This document shows positions 8,501 to 15,899 of a DNA stretch of 49,178 nt, piece by piece (the first letter of the stretch is position 1; the number at the start of each line of letters is the position of its first letter). This DNA comes from Oscillospiraceae bacterium (lineage in GTDB: Bacteria > Bacillota > Clostridia > Oscillospirales > Oscillospiraceae): positions 1 to 49,178 of the forward strand of contig JAILFJ010000085.1 of assembly GCA_024697625.1 (NCBI GenBank), written 5' to 3'. The translations under genes and the position numbers were made by a program. Below the pieces are notes generated by a model. That model was not told where the DNA came from. It saw nothing but the letters and a program-made list of their open reading frames with translations, and did no database searches.

Positions 8501-10175
8501 CGAGGCGTGGTTTGAAGGGGACGCGGACAACCCGAAGAAGGATATCTGCCCGGTCTTTGGACTGCGGATTGCGGATGACCGCTATCTGGAGATCATCCCG
8601 ATCATCGATGTGACCGATCCGGATGCGGTCAAGGCTGTTGCAGGCAGCTATAAATCCGTTATTCACCTCGAGCTCAACGACGGGACCGGGATTGACACCG
8701 TGCCGGTGACAGTCACTGTGAAAAAGAGCCAGCCGAAGCTCACTGCAAAGCCGGTGACGGTGAACAGCTTCATCTCTGACCAGACCGTCCCGGTGGAGAT
8801 CACAGGAGGAACTGTGAGTTCCGTCCCGGCACAGGATCTTGACTTTGCGACGCTGAATTCTGATCTGACGGTTACGGTAAAACCCGGCTATACAAAAAAT
8901 GCATCGAAGACGGTTACGCTGAATGTCCAGCCGGATGACTGGGCTGTGGCGACCACGCTGAAGATCACGGTGAAGAACCAGTACAAGGCCCCGAAGATTG
9001 CTCTGAAACCGACAACCGTCACAGTGAATAAAGCCCACGGTGATGTGGCAGCAGCTGCGGTTGCTGTAACCCCGCTGAAGGGAATAAATCATGTGATCAG
9101 CGCAGAGGGTGTTTCCAACCTGAACGCATGGTATGACGAGAGCACCGAGAGCGTCATGGTCAGTGCCGGAAGCGCAGGAGTAGGAAACTACAAGGTGCCG
9201 GTGAAAGCGGACGGCAACACGGTTGCGTTTCTGACTGTAAAGGTCGTGGATGGGACTCCCAGCATCACTGCCAAAGTTACAGGCGCAATTGACAAAGCGG
9301 TGGATTACAGCCCGGCGGTAATCACCGTGACCGGCAAGAACTATAATGCAGCATCCGGGACCTACAAAGTAGAGATCAAACAGAACGGAGAAAAAGTAGA
9401 TTCTGACCTCTTCAGAACATCTCAGAACGGAAATGTCATCAGTATCACAGCAGGAACCAGGACTCCCGCAGACGGAAAGTATACCGCGACGGTGAGCTGC
9501 CCGGAGGCTGGAGAGGCAAAACCCGCTGTCTTCACAGTAAAGACGTCGAAGCAAGCCCCGGCGATGACTGCGACCCTGAAGGCTGCCGGAAGCATTGACA
9601 TTCTTCGAGGCACCGGACAGATTACCGTCACACCGACGATCAAGAACGAATACGACTATGAGGAGACCGATCTCAGCCTGAAGCTCCCGAAAGGGCTGAC
9701 ATCCGTATACCGGAACGGGAGATTTGTCGTCACGGCGGTCCCAGGCGCAGACATCGACCCGAATGACAAGACCGTAACGCTGAAGCTGAAAGGAACGGAG
9801 ATTCCCAAGGCGAAGGCCACTCTCCAGCTGAAGCAGGGCAAAGTTACGGTGAATCAGAGTACAAAGACCGTCATGCTCTCAAAGAATGACCGTTTTGATC
9901 GCCAGAGTGTGATCCTGAGTCTCTCCGACAGTACACTGAACGGCATCCGGAAAGTGAATCTGACCGGCGGCAGCGGAGCTGTCACGCTGATCCCGCTCGG
10001 CAGCGGCGAATACGCCATCGGATATGCGAAGAACAACAAGGGAGAGCACGTCATTCCTGATGCAGTCTCCAGCGGAAAGCTCAAGAGCACGACCGTGAAG
10101 CTGAACGTCTTTCTCGAGGGCAACGGCGGAACCAAGGCCAACGCCACGCTGAGCGTCAAGGTCAGTTTCAGTTAA
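5568..10175 (+). CDS. Giant modular secreted protein: acidic spacer, redoxin-like, CAP domain, CxxC repeats, Ig-like repeats
   Basis: The start ATG at 5568 follows GGAGGG. Residues 1-25 form a signal peptide (cleavage near TFA-DEA). About residues 26-220 are an E/D/P-rich disordered spacer. About 220-385 look like a thioredoxin/redoxin fold (IAWSLPTLDGG, then DKILVVVGVTPGGS) but have no CxxC at the expected active site. About 425-580 resemble a CAP/SCP domain (NAVNLINQIRY, GGLSHYPARP, VGHRRWVLSP). About 700-817 hold three repeats with CxxCG (VCKICGRT, YCKVCGEV, VCTVCGET). The remainder is a series of Big_2/Ig-like beta domains. No LPXTG or SLH anchor is seen, so attachment is unknown. Part of the C-terminal half is paralogous to the protein at 46842. 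The function, probably cell-surface, is inferred. Confidence 0.85.
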   Translation: MKKLLSLLLCLTMLISMVPGLTFADEAEPAASETQEQLEDSVMPEDSEEDDTPDEDGALRETLEPGSEAENGDAEAVPGVELPDTATDDSIADLPEEPQGTEGEDAAKPSETPAEDAETAPEGDQAPEMPTEEVPDAPEEAEDPGMTEPEDPGLTSDPETPVEPEDLEEPAETGEAPEETGEDKVPPEEDVGEEEKTEDGEEDADEEEEGEVFPQSTRAEEILTVSKELGTIAWSLPTLDGGLFTQETYADKILVVVGVTPGGSNGKGGAFYDELVQSLDAATWTRMDGVQVVVVSTGPSKDETKAKAFADQITALSLSNARLLYALYGNSMLYSLLHLGTAEGTISGFCAVIAGGMVHNTRKACFDAEDVAETVAAYTGESFFDTAPPVELGLNVAYHSEEEIAAFLNEVPSAAVVSTYAAVPSLKEPYSAGELSEATQQNAVNLINQIRYIAGLNADVTINPEYSELAQAAVLLNRLNGGLSHYPARPAVLSDAKYDELYTKGSTGASKSNLFRSTAIPTLTYAMLNGWMADDDSGNIQMVGHRRWVLSPTLGSTGFGQVDGCCAMYALGGGGSGTQTNIAWPAQNTPMQFFNAGYPWSLSVGTLLDAEKTTVTLTRQADQKVWSFSSTKSDGDFYVNNGNYGLKGCVIFRPKDLGNIMPTDSFDVEVNTVIYGSTKVRISYTVNFFNIHVHNTEIKNAREATCSQEGYTGDQVCKICGRTIAKGVAIAKLPHTPGRTVRETVKEPTCTEEGSCSEIVYCKVCGEVASRELKPIPAAHKPETRGAKPATPTEKGYTGDEVCTVCGETVSKGTEIPSLSETQDFPPVTGFRFDRDYLLLLPGESDELTPTGLPEAWVPYLIWSVQDADGAENDTCLALSKDGSFYALQHGTAYVTATVTDLEGTSHSARCRVDVLDSKEQGQTEIDASLLQTKFTVELRKTEYTRIPVVLDIKQNLKTQYVTTDAGEEFYDTGMMIAEAWFEGDADNPKKDICPVFGLRIADDRYLEIIPIIDVTDPDAVKAVAGSYKSVIHLELNDGTGIDTVPVTVTVKKSQPKLTAKPVTVNSFISDQTVPVEITGGTVSSVPAQDLDFATLNSDLTVTVKPGYTKNASKTVTLNVQPDDWAVATTLKITVKNQYKAPKIALKPTTVTVNKAHGDVAAAAVAVTPLKGINHVISAEGVSNLNAWYDESTESVMVSAGSAGVGNYKVPVKADGNTVAFLTVKVVDGTPSITAKVTGAIDKAVDYSPAVITVTGKNYNAASGTYKVEIKQNGEKVDSDLFRTSQNGNVISITAGTRTPADGKYTATVSCPEAGEAKPAVFTVKTSKQAPAMTATLKAAGSIDILRGTGQITVTPTIKNEYDYEETDLSLKLPKGLTSVYRNGRFVVTAVPGADIDPNDKTVTLKLKGTEIPKAKATLQLKQGKVTVNQSTKTVMLSKNDRFDRQSVILSLSDSTLNGIRKVNLTGGSGAVTLIPLGSGEYAIGYAKNNKGEHVIPDAVSSGKLKSTTVKLNVFLEGNGGTKANATLSVKVSFS

Positions 10176-10207
10176 TCAAGCTACATTGCCGATCAAGGCA
10201 TAATAAG

Positions 10208-10242
10208 ACCCCGCGGCTGATCTTCAAAGACTGCCGCGGGGT
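10208..10242. terminator. Bidirectional terminator between the secreted protein and tatC
   Basis: A perfect 10-bp G+C-rich stem (10208-10217 with 10233-10242) with a 15-nt loop separates two convergent genes. Reading from the minus strand it is followed by a short T-rich stretch (CTTATTA), so it probably serves tatC as well. Confidence 0.7.
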
Positions 10243-10268
10243 AATCAATTGTGTGAGTTCGGCCTGGC

Positions 10269-11045
10269 TTATTCGTCCTCGTCCTCATCATCAGAGGCCT
10301 GTTTCTTCGCCCTGCCCACCATGATGCTCAGAGCGATGCTGATCTCATACAGCAGGATCATCGGGATCGCTACCATGACCTGAGATACAATATCCGGCGG
10401 AGTAATGATCGCTGCGATCAGGAAGATCACCACGATCATGATTTTACGGCCCTTCTTCAGCCAGTCGGCTTTGATGAGCCCGAGGGCTGTGAGCAGAACT
10501 GAAATGACCGGAAGCTCAAAGACAAGGCCGAAGATCACATACATCGTCAGGAGAAAGCTGACGTACTGCTGGATGCTGATCGAGGCTGAGACGTCCACAT
10601 TGTTTGTGAACTGAATCAGAAAGCGCAGAACAAAGGGCATGACGATGAAGTTGGCGAATGCGACACCGCCGATAAAGAACAGCGCACCTGCAAAAAACGC
10701 ACCGAGAATGCTGCGCCGTTCCTTCGGGGTCAGCCCGGGACTGCAGAAGGCATAGACCTCGTATGCCATAACAGGGAAGCATACCACCACAGCGGCGATG
10801 AGCGCGGCACTGAACTCCACCAGAAGGAGCTCCTGCGGCGCGATATACACATAGACATAATTGTATTTTTCACCGAGCTGTGTGAGGTAGGTGATGAAGC
10901 GGGGAGCATAAGACAGAAATACCGTAAACGACACCAGCAGAAGCACAACGACAACAATGATCCGGTTGCGCAGCTCCCGCAGATGCCCGGAGAGACTCAT
11001 ACTCCCGTCTGCGTTTTCTTTTGCCTTTTTAGCTTTCTTCTTCAT
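10269..11045 (-). CDS. tatC: Sec-independent protein translocase TatC
   Basis: This 258-residue membrane protein begins with a Lys-rich N-terminus and the cytosolic motif SLSGHLRELRNRI, typical of TatC, which reads the twin-arginine signal. About six transmembrane helices follow, with the conserved FSPGLTPKERR-like loop (here CSPGLTPKERRS) and a Phe/Pro-containing segment VFELPVIS. The C-terminus is Asp/Glu-rich. TatC recognises folded Tat substrates in the membrane. The start overlaps the tatA 3' end by 17 bp, so the genes are coupled. No obvious twin-arginine substrate was found within the window. Confidence 0.95.
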   Translation of the reverse strand: MKKKAKKAKENADGSMSLSGHLRELRNRIIVVVVLLLVSFTVFLSYAPRFITYLTQLGEKYNYVYVYIAPQELLLVEFSAALIAAVVVCFPVMAYEVYAFCSPGLTPKERRSILGAFFAGALFFIGGVAFANFIVMPFVLRFLIQFTNNVDVSASISIQQYVSFLLTMYVIFGLVFELPVISVLLTALGLIKADWLKKGRKIMIVVIFLIAAIITPPDIVSQVMVAIPMILLYEISIALSIMVGRAKKQASDDEDEDE

Positions 11046-11265
11046 CCGAAGTATCTTCGTCGGCCTTCACTTCAGCTTTTGCGGTCTTGGACTTCTTGGA
11101 TTTTTTCTTTTCCGCGGGGACATCCTCTTCGGTCTCTTCCATGCCCTCTTTGAAGCCCTTCACACTCTTGCCGAACATCTTGGTCAGCTTCGGGATCTGG
11201 GTAGGCCCAAAGATAATAATGACGACAATCAGAATGACAATCAGTTCAGTTGTTCCAAGTTTCAT
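11029..11265 (-). CDS. tatA: Tat translocase pore-forming subunit TatA
   Basis: This 78-residue protein shows the TatA plan: one short N-terminal transmembrane helix (ELIVILIVVIIIFGP), the conserved FGP hinge with a following IPKLTKMFGKSVKGFKEG amphipathic helix, and a charged Lys/Glu-rich tail. It forms the size-adjustable membrane pore for folded substrates. ATG 11265 is preceded by AAGGAGG at good spacing. It is the middle gene of tatB-tatA-tatC. Confidence 0.92.
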   Translation of the reverse strand: MKLGTTELIVILIVVIIIFGPTQIPKLTKMFGKSVKGFKEGMEETEEDVPAEKKKSKKSKTAKAEVKADEDTSDEEES

Positions 11266-11301
11266 GCTTATCCTCCTTATTGCTTGTCTCCCCCGGTGCG
11301 C

Positions 11302-11808
11302 TTATTCGCCGGAGAGCTTTTCGGTCGGAGCTGCAGATGCTCCCGCCATTTCGTCATCCGCCTGTGCGGATTGAGTCTCCGCTGCCTCTGCAGGCTGCTC
11401 AGCCTCTGTTTTCCCGTCTGTGGGCACCTGAGCTTCGGCAGCCGGCGTCTGATCCACTCCGGTCTTTTCGGAAGGCTTTTCTTCCGCCTTTCCGGCATCA
11501 GAGGGGGTTGGATCCTTCTTCTTCGGCTTGCCGATGCTGTTCAGATCCTTCTGAACGCCCTTGACGTTCTTTTCCACGTCTTTCTGCAGTTCCTCGAAAG
11601 GTTCCATCGCTTCACGGAGCGGGCGCTGTGCCTCCTCCAGAGGGTCGATTACGCTCTCACGGATGTCCTGCGTCATGTCCGAGGATGCCTTGCGGAATTC
11701 CTTCATCGCACTGCCGAACTTGCGGGCGTAGATCGGAAGTTTGTCCGGCCCGATGACCAGAAGTGCGACAATGAAAATCACCAGCAGCTCCATTGCGCCA
11801 ATCTTCAA
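11302..11808 (-). CDS. tatB: TatB-like twin-arginine translocase subunit
   Basis: This 168-residue protein has an N-terminal helix ending in VALLVIGPDKLPIYARKFGSA, which is the TatB/TatA pattern; the LPxxxRxxG form and longer amphipathic region (residues 20-95) favour TatB. About residues 95-168 are an Ala/Glu/Thr/Pro-rich tail of unknown use. The chosen start is TTG 11808, giving MKIGAMELL, with a strong AGGAGGTGA ribosome binding site ten bases upstream; the ATG five codons later is too far from it. A TatB/TatA-type dual function cannot be excluded. Confidence 0.85.
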   Translation of the reverse strand: MKIGAMELLVIFIVALLVIGPDKLPIYARKFGSAMKEFRKASSDMTQDIRESVIDPLEEAQRPLREAMEPFEELQKDVEKNVKGVQKDLNSIGKPKKKDPTPSDAGKAEEKPSEKTGVDQTPAAEAQVPTDGKTEAEQPAEAAETQSAQADDEMAGASAAPTEKLSGE

Positions 11809-11854
11809 GCACCTGTCACCTCCTGTATGACAGAGATAGTTTTATTGCGGAGCT

Positions 11855-11883
11855 ATCATACACGATTTCTGCGGAATCGTCAA
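11855..11883 (-). promoter_or_regulatory. Promoter of the tatBAC operon
   Basis: On the minus strand there is a -35 box TTGACG (11883-11878), a 17-bp spacer and a -10 box TATGAT (11860-11855), about 45 bp ahead of the tatB start. Confidence 0.65.
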
Positions 11884-11995
11884 GCTTTCCACAGATGAAA
11901 TTCATGTAAAGAAAGCACGAAACCGCTTCCTTAGGAAGGCGCGGAAATGGAGGAGCGCAGAGCGAAAAAAAGCTCTGAAAAAAATAAAAAAGAGC

Positions 11996-12023
11996 TTGAC
12001 AAGGAACAAAAATCTGTTATAAT
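11996..12023 (+). promoter_or_regulatory. Strong promoter of the infC-rpmI-rplT operon
   Basis: A perfect TTGACA (11996-12001) and a perfect TATAAT (12018-12023), 16 bp apart with an upstream TG (extended -10), suit a highly expressed ribosomal operon. An A-rich tract lies just upstream (11966-11990). Confidence 0.85.
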
Positions 12024-12029
12024 TCATGA

Positions 12030-12161
12030 GCAAAACAAAGCAGGTACGGCATCCCCGTCCTCACCCGGCGACATGAAGTCTGCTGCGGTCAAGAGTGAGT
12101 TTCCCTGTGTTTCGTACAAGGGGCTTTTTCTGTGCGGGTGCTGTATGCCCGCACTTTTGTT
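12030..12161 (+). promoter_or_regulatory. infC leader with attenuator hairpin (probable L20-type leader)
   Basis: The ~150-nt 5' untranslated region contains a terminator-like hairpin, GTGCGGG (12132-12138) pairing with CCCGCAC (12148-12154), followed by TTTTGTT, placed just ahead of the infC ribosome binding site. In several Firmicutes the infC operon is repressed by ribosomal protein L20 acting on a leader that folds as a terminator (known family, Rfam L20_leader). The position and the terminator are seen; L20 control here is inferred, and the alternative antiterminator was not worked out. Confidence 0.6.
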
Positions 12162-12181
12162 ACCACTTGGAGGTGTTTGCC

Positions 12182-12784
12182 ATCGCAACGACAAGCCACG
12201 AAATCAATGAAGAGATCCGGGATCCTGAAGTCCGTCTGATAGACGACGCAGGAGAGCAGCTCGGGATTGTGTCCTCGGAGGAAGCGCTTCGGATAGCGAC
12301 CGATCGGGGATATGACCTGGTGAAGATTGCCCCCAATTCTGTGCCGCCCGTATGCCGCATTATGGACTACGGCAAGTTCCGCTTCGAACAGACGAAGAAG
12401 GAGAAAGAAGCGCGGAAGAATCAGCGGGTGATCGAGGTGAAGGAGATTCGCATGTCTCCCGGAATCGATACGAACGATTTTAACACCAAGCTCAAGAATG
12501 CGCAGAAGTTTCTTTCCGACGGTGACCGGGTGAAGGTATCCGTGAGATTCCGCGGCCGCGAAATGGCGCATACTGAGATCGGTGCGGATCTGCTGAAGGA
12601 TTTTGCGGAAAAGTGCGGAGAGATCGCGAACATGGACAAGCAGCCCAAGCTGGAAGGAAGGAATATGTCGATGTTCCTCTCCCCGAAGCCGCAGACGCCT
12701 CCCAAGAAACCGGCAAAGCCCAAACAGCCCAGGCCCGAACAGGCTGCAGAGCCTGAAGAGGGAACACCCGCTGAAGCGGAATAA
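12182..12784 (+). CDS. infC: Translation initiation factor IF-3
   Basis: IF-3 binds the 30S subunit, prevents premature subunit joining and proofreads the initiator codon. The ~200-residue protein has the N-domain INEEIRDPEVRLID, the linker (FEQTKKEKEARKNQ) and the C-domain with KEIRMSPGID and VRFRGREMAH. The best start is a rare ATC codon at 12182, with GGAGGTG a few bases ahead. No ATG lies near; the in-frame GTG at 12173 overlaps the Shine-Dalgarno sequence. Non-canonical AUU/AUC/AUA starts are a known self-regulating trait of infC. A P/E-rich tail of ~25 residues follows. The N-terminal codon choice is inferred. Confidence 0.92.
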   Translation: MATTSHEINEEIRDPEVRLIDDAGEQLGIVSSEEALRIATDRGYDLVKIAPNSVPPVCRIMDYGKFRFEQTKKEKEARKNQRVIEVKEIRMSPGIDTNDFNTKLKNAQKFLSDGDRVKVSVRFRGREMAHTEIGADLLKDFAEKCGEIANMDKQPKLEGRNMSMFLSPKPQTPPKKPAKPKQPRPEQAAEPEEGTPAEAE

Positions 12785-12832
12785 TAATGCACAGATCCGG
12801 GGAATTACCCCGATCGGGAAGGAGAATTTGTC

Positions 12833-13030
12833 ATGCCTAAACTGAAGACTCACAGTGGAGCAAAAAAAAGATTCAAGATTACCGGAAGCGGTAAAGTCAA
12901 GCGCGCCCATGCATACAAGAGCCACATCCTCACCAAGAAGGACACGAAGCGCTGCCGCCGCCTGCGTTCTGAGGCTTACGCGGACGTCACCAACGTGGCC
13001 ACAATCAAGAAAATGATCCCTTATAAATAA
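12833..13030 (+). CDS. rpmI: 50S ribosomal protein L35
   Basis: This 65-residue, very basic protein starts [20 protein letters not shown], the hallmark of L35, with K/R-rich motifs to the end. It sits in the conserved order infC-rpmI-rplT, 48 bp after infC, with GGAG ahead of the ATG. Confidence 0.97.
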   Translation: MPKLKTHSGAKKRFKITGSGKVKRAHAYKSHILTKKDTKRCRRLRSEAYADVTNVATIKKMIPYK

Positions 13031-13059
13031 GGGCAGACGTGAAATAGGAGGATAGAAAC

Positions 13060-13416
13060 ATGGCAAGAGTCAAAGGCGCAATGATGACCCGCAAGCACAG
13101 AAACAAGGTGCTTGGTCTGGCGAAGGGTTACTGGGGAAACAAGTCCCGTCACTATAAGATGGCCAATGAGCAGCTGATGAAGTCCGGCCGTTATGCATAT
13201 ATCGGCCGCAAGCAGAAAAAGCGCGACTTCCGGCAGCTCTGGATTACACGGATCAGCGCCGGCTGCAAGGCCAACGGCATGAACTATTCCACTTTCATGC
13301 ATGGCCTGAAGCTCGCCGGTGTTGAGATGAACCGCAAGATGCTCTCCGAGACTGCGATTCACGATCCCGCAGCATTTACTACGCTCTGCGACACTGCAAA
13401 GAAGGCACTCGCCTGA
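13060..13416 (+). CDS. rplT: 50S ribosomal protein L20
   Basis: This 118-residue protein starts [20 protein letters not shown] and contains the L20 signatures [19 protein letters not shown] and [23 protein letters not shown]. It binds 23S rRNA early in 50S assembly and in related bacteria represses its own operon through the leader RNA. AGGAGG precedes its ATG. Confidence 0.97.
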   Translation: MARVKGAMMTRKHRNKVLGLAKGYWGNKSRHYKMANEQLMKSGRYAYIGRKQKKRDFRQLWITRISAGCKANGMNYSTFMHGLKLAGVEMNRKMLSETAIHDPAAFTTLCDTAKKALA

Positions 13417-13460
13417 GCTGGTACAGAGATCCCGCAGACTGAACAGTCTGCCGGAACCGG

Positions 13461-13493
13461 AAAGGGGCTGTCCTCAGAAGGACGGCCCCTTTT
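13461..13493 (+). terminator. Intrinsic terminator of infC-rpmI-rplT
   Basis: AAAGGGGCTGTCCT (13461-13474) pairs with AGGACGGCCCCTTT (13479-13492, one wobble) over a short loop, then TTTT. This is a classic intrinsic terminator. Confidence 0.85.
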
Positions 13494-13515
13494 CTCGGCA
13501 GACAGAAGATAATCT

Positions 13516-13544
13516 TTGACAGCGGACACAAGATGTGGTATAGT
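13516..13544 (+). promoter_or_regulatory. nrdD promoter
   Basis: TTGACA (13516-13521) and TATAGT (13539-13544) are 17 bp apart. A partly palindromic CTATATGATGTG at 13562-13573 resembles the NrdR box (10 of 12 consensus positions), and a weaker similar site lies at 13529. NrdR control is a possibility, not shown. Confidence 0.65.
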
Positions 13545-13617
13545 AAGCTATGACAGAACAACTATATGATGTGATTGCGACAGTGACGGCTTTGCCGTAT
13601 CCAATAAGAGGTTAACT

Positions 13618-15819
13618 ATGAAAATCATCAAAAGGAACAGCACGGAAGAAGAGTTTGACTCCGCCAAGATAGCCGCTGCGATCACCAAGGCCAATCTGGC
13701 TGCCGAGCCGATGGAGCGTGTGACTGAGAACGCGGTTCGGGAGATGACGGAGGCTGTCACGGCCGCCTGTGAAGCCCTGGGCCGTGCTCCCGGAGTCGAG
13801 GAGGTACAGGACCTTGTCGAGCGGCAGCTCATGTCCCACGGTGCCTACGATGTGGCGAAGCGCTATATCACTTACCGCTATACCAGGTCTCTGGCCCGTC
13901 AGGCGAACACCACGGACGAGAGGATCCTCAGCCTGATCGAATGCGCAAATGAGGAAGCCAAGCAGGAGAACTCCAATAAGAATCCGGTGATCAACTCCAC
14001 GCAGAGGGACTATATGGCGGGAGAGGTCTCCAAGGATATTTCGGAAAGGATTCTGCTGCCTCCGGATGTCGTAGAGGCGCACAACGAAGGCATCATCCAC
14101 TTCCACGACATGGACTATTTTGCCCAGCACATGCACAACTGCGACCTGGTGAATCTGGAGGACATGCTGCAGAACGGGACCGTGATTACCGGGACCCTCA
14201 TCGAGAAGCCCCACAGCTTCTCCACCGCCTGCAATATTGCCACGCAGATCATTGCGCAGGTGGCGTCCAACCAGTACGGCGGACAGTCCATTTCGATTGC
14301 GCATCTCGCACCTTTTGTAGAGGTCAGCCGCAGGAAGCTCCGCCGGGAGCTGGAAGAGGACTGTGAGCTCTCCGGCATTACGATGACGGAGGAGACGATG
14401 CAGAAGCTGACCGAGAGAATGGTTCGCTCTGAAGTCAAAAGAGGAGTCCAGACGATCCAGTATCAGGTGGTAACACTGCTGACAACCAACGGCCAGGCTC
14501 CCTTCGTGACGGTGTACATGTATCTCAACGAAGCAAAGAGCGAGCAGGAGAAGGCAGATCTTGCCATGATCATTGAAGAGGTCCTGCTGCAGCGCTATGA
14601 GGGCGTAAAGAATGAGAAGGGTGTCTGGGTCACGCCGGCCTTCCCGAAGCTGATCTATGTGCTGGAAGAGGACAATGTGGATGAGGGGAGCAGGTATTAT
14701 TACCTGACGAAGCTCGCAGCAAAGTGCACTGCAAAGCGCATGGTACCCGACTACATCTCGGAAAAAATCATGAGGCAGCTCAAAAAAGGAGACGTCTATA
14801 CCTGCATGGGATGCCGCAGCTTCCTGACGCCGGATCGCTTTACAGATGCCGGTGTTGGGAACATCGCCAATGCCGGTAATTATGAGCCGGGAGCACACAA
14901 GTACTACGGGCGTTTCAATCAGGGGGTTGTGACGGTCAACCTGGTGGATATCGGACTCTCAGCGGAAGGTAATCTGGAGCGTTTCTGGCAGATCTTTGAT
15001 GAGCGGATGGAACTCTGCCATAAGGCGCTGCGCTGCAGACACGACAGGCTGCTGGGAACGGTTTCGGATGTGGCACCGATCCTGTGGCAGCACGGGGCTC
15101 TGGCGCGGCTCGAGAAAGGGGAAGTGATCGACAGACTCCTCTATGACGGATACAGCACGATCAGCCTTGGCTATGCCGGACTGTGGGAATGTGTGCTGTC
15201 GCTGATCGGCAGAAAGCTGACGGAGCCGGAGGGCGAAGCGCTCGGGCTTGAGATCATGCAGAAGCTCAATGCATACACCGCAAAGTGGAAAGCGGACGAG
15301 AATATCGACTACTCTATCTATGGCACGCCTCTCGAGAGTACTACGTACAAATTTGCCAAGTGCCTGCAGAAGCGCTTCGGTGTGATTAAAAATATCACGG
15401 ACAAGGGTTACATTACCAACAGCTACCATATCCATGTGACGGAACCGATCGACGCCTTCGAGAAGCTCCGCATTGAAGCCAAGTTCCAGGCCCTGTCACC
15501 CGGCGGCGCCATCAGCTACGTGGAAGTGCCTGACATGCAGGACAATCTTGAGGCGGTGCTTGCGGTGATGCGCTTCATCTATGATAACATCATGTATGCA
15601 GAGCTGAACACCAAGAGCGATTACTGCCAGGTCTGTGGGTATGACGGAGAGATCGCGATCCAGGAAGAGGACGGAAAGCTGATCTGGGTCTGCCCGAACT
15701 GCGGTAACCGTGACCAGAACAGGATGAATGTCGCGCGCCGTACCTGTGGGTATATCGGTACACAGTTCTGGAATCAGGGCAGAACCCAGGAGATACGCGA
15801 ACGGGTGCTGCATCTCTAG
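13618..15819 (+). CDS. nrdD: Anaerobic ribonucleoside-triphosphate reductase (class III)
   Basis: NrdD makes dNTPs from NTPs without oxygen, using a glycyl radical. The 733-residue protein has an N-terminal ATP-cone (about residues 1-95, MKIIKRNSTEEEFD onward), the IHFHDMDYF motif, and a C-terminal zinc site of two CxxC pairs (YCQVCGYDG, VCPNCGNRD). The radical Gly711 is in RRTCGYIGTQ, close to the C-terminus. It is followed by nrdG, whose product activates it. Length and motifs are complete. ATG 13618 follows AAGAGG. Confidence 0.97.
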   Translation: MKIIKRNSTEEEFDSAKIAAAITKANLAAEPMERVTENAVREMTEAVTAACEALGRAPGVEEVQDLVERQLMSHGAYDVAKRYITYRYTRSLARQANTTDERILSLIECANEEAKQENSNKNPVINSTQRDYMAGEVSKDISERILLPPDVVEAHNEGIIHFHDMDYFAQHMHNCDLVNLEDMLQNGTVITGTLIEKPHSFSTACNIATQIIAQVASNQYGGQSISIAHLAPFVEVSRRKLRRELEEDCELSGITMTEETMQKLTERMVRSEVKRGVQTIQYQVVTLLTTNGQAPFVTVYMYLNEAKSEQEKADLAMIIEEVLLQRYEGVKNEKGVWVTPAFPKLIYVLEEDNVDEGSRYYYLTKLAAKCTAKRMVPDYISEKIMRQLKKGDVYTCMGCRSFLTPDRFTDAGVGNIANAGNYEPGAHKYYGRFNQGVVTVNLVDIGLSAEGNLERFWQIFDERMELCHKALRCRHDRLLGTVSDVAPILWQHGALARLEKGEVIDRLLYDGYSTISLGYAGLWECVLSLIGRKLTEPEGEALGLEIMQKLNAYTAKWKADENIDYSIYGTPLESTTYKFAKCLQKRFGVIKNITDKGYITNSYHIHVTEPIDAFEKLRIEAKFQALSPGGAISYVEVPDMQDNLEAVLAVMRFIYDNIMYAELNTKSDYCQVCGYDGEIAIQEEDGKLIWVCPNCGNRDQNRMNVARRTCGYIGTQFWNQGRTQEIRERVLHL

Positions 15820-15846
15820 CCGATCAAAACACATGAAATAAACGAT

Positions 15847-15884
15847 CACACCTGCCATAATCCGCTTCGGCAGGTGTGAGTTTT
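15847..15884 (+). terminator. Hairpin between nrdD and nrdG
   Basis: A perfect 10-bp stem, CACACCTGCC (15847-15856) with GGCAGGTGTG (15869-15878), is followed by AGTTTTC. It sits in the 80-bp gap before nrdG, so it may partly terminate or process the mRNA and lower nrdG relative to nrdD. Confidence 0.6.
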
Positions 15885-15899
15885 CAAAAAGGAGAAAGC

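Noticed and set aside
6465-9554. Very long open frame on the minus strand inside the modular secreted protein gene
   Set aside because: It is antisense to a coding region with clear domains, has Arg/His/Cys-rich composition typical of shadow frames and no ribosome binding site.
13612-14898. Long minus-strand open frame over nrdD
   Set aside because: Antisense to a complete, motif-perfect nrdD; no family features.
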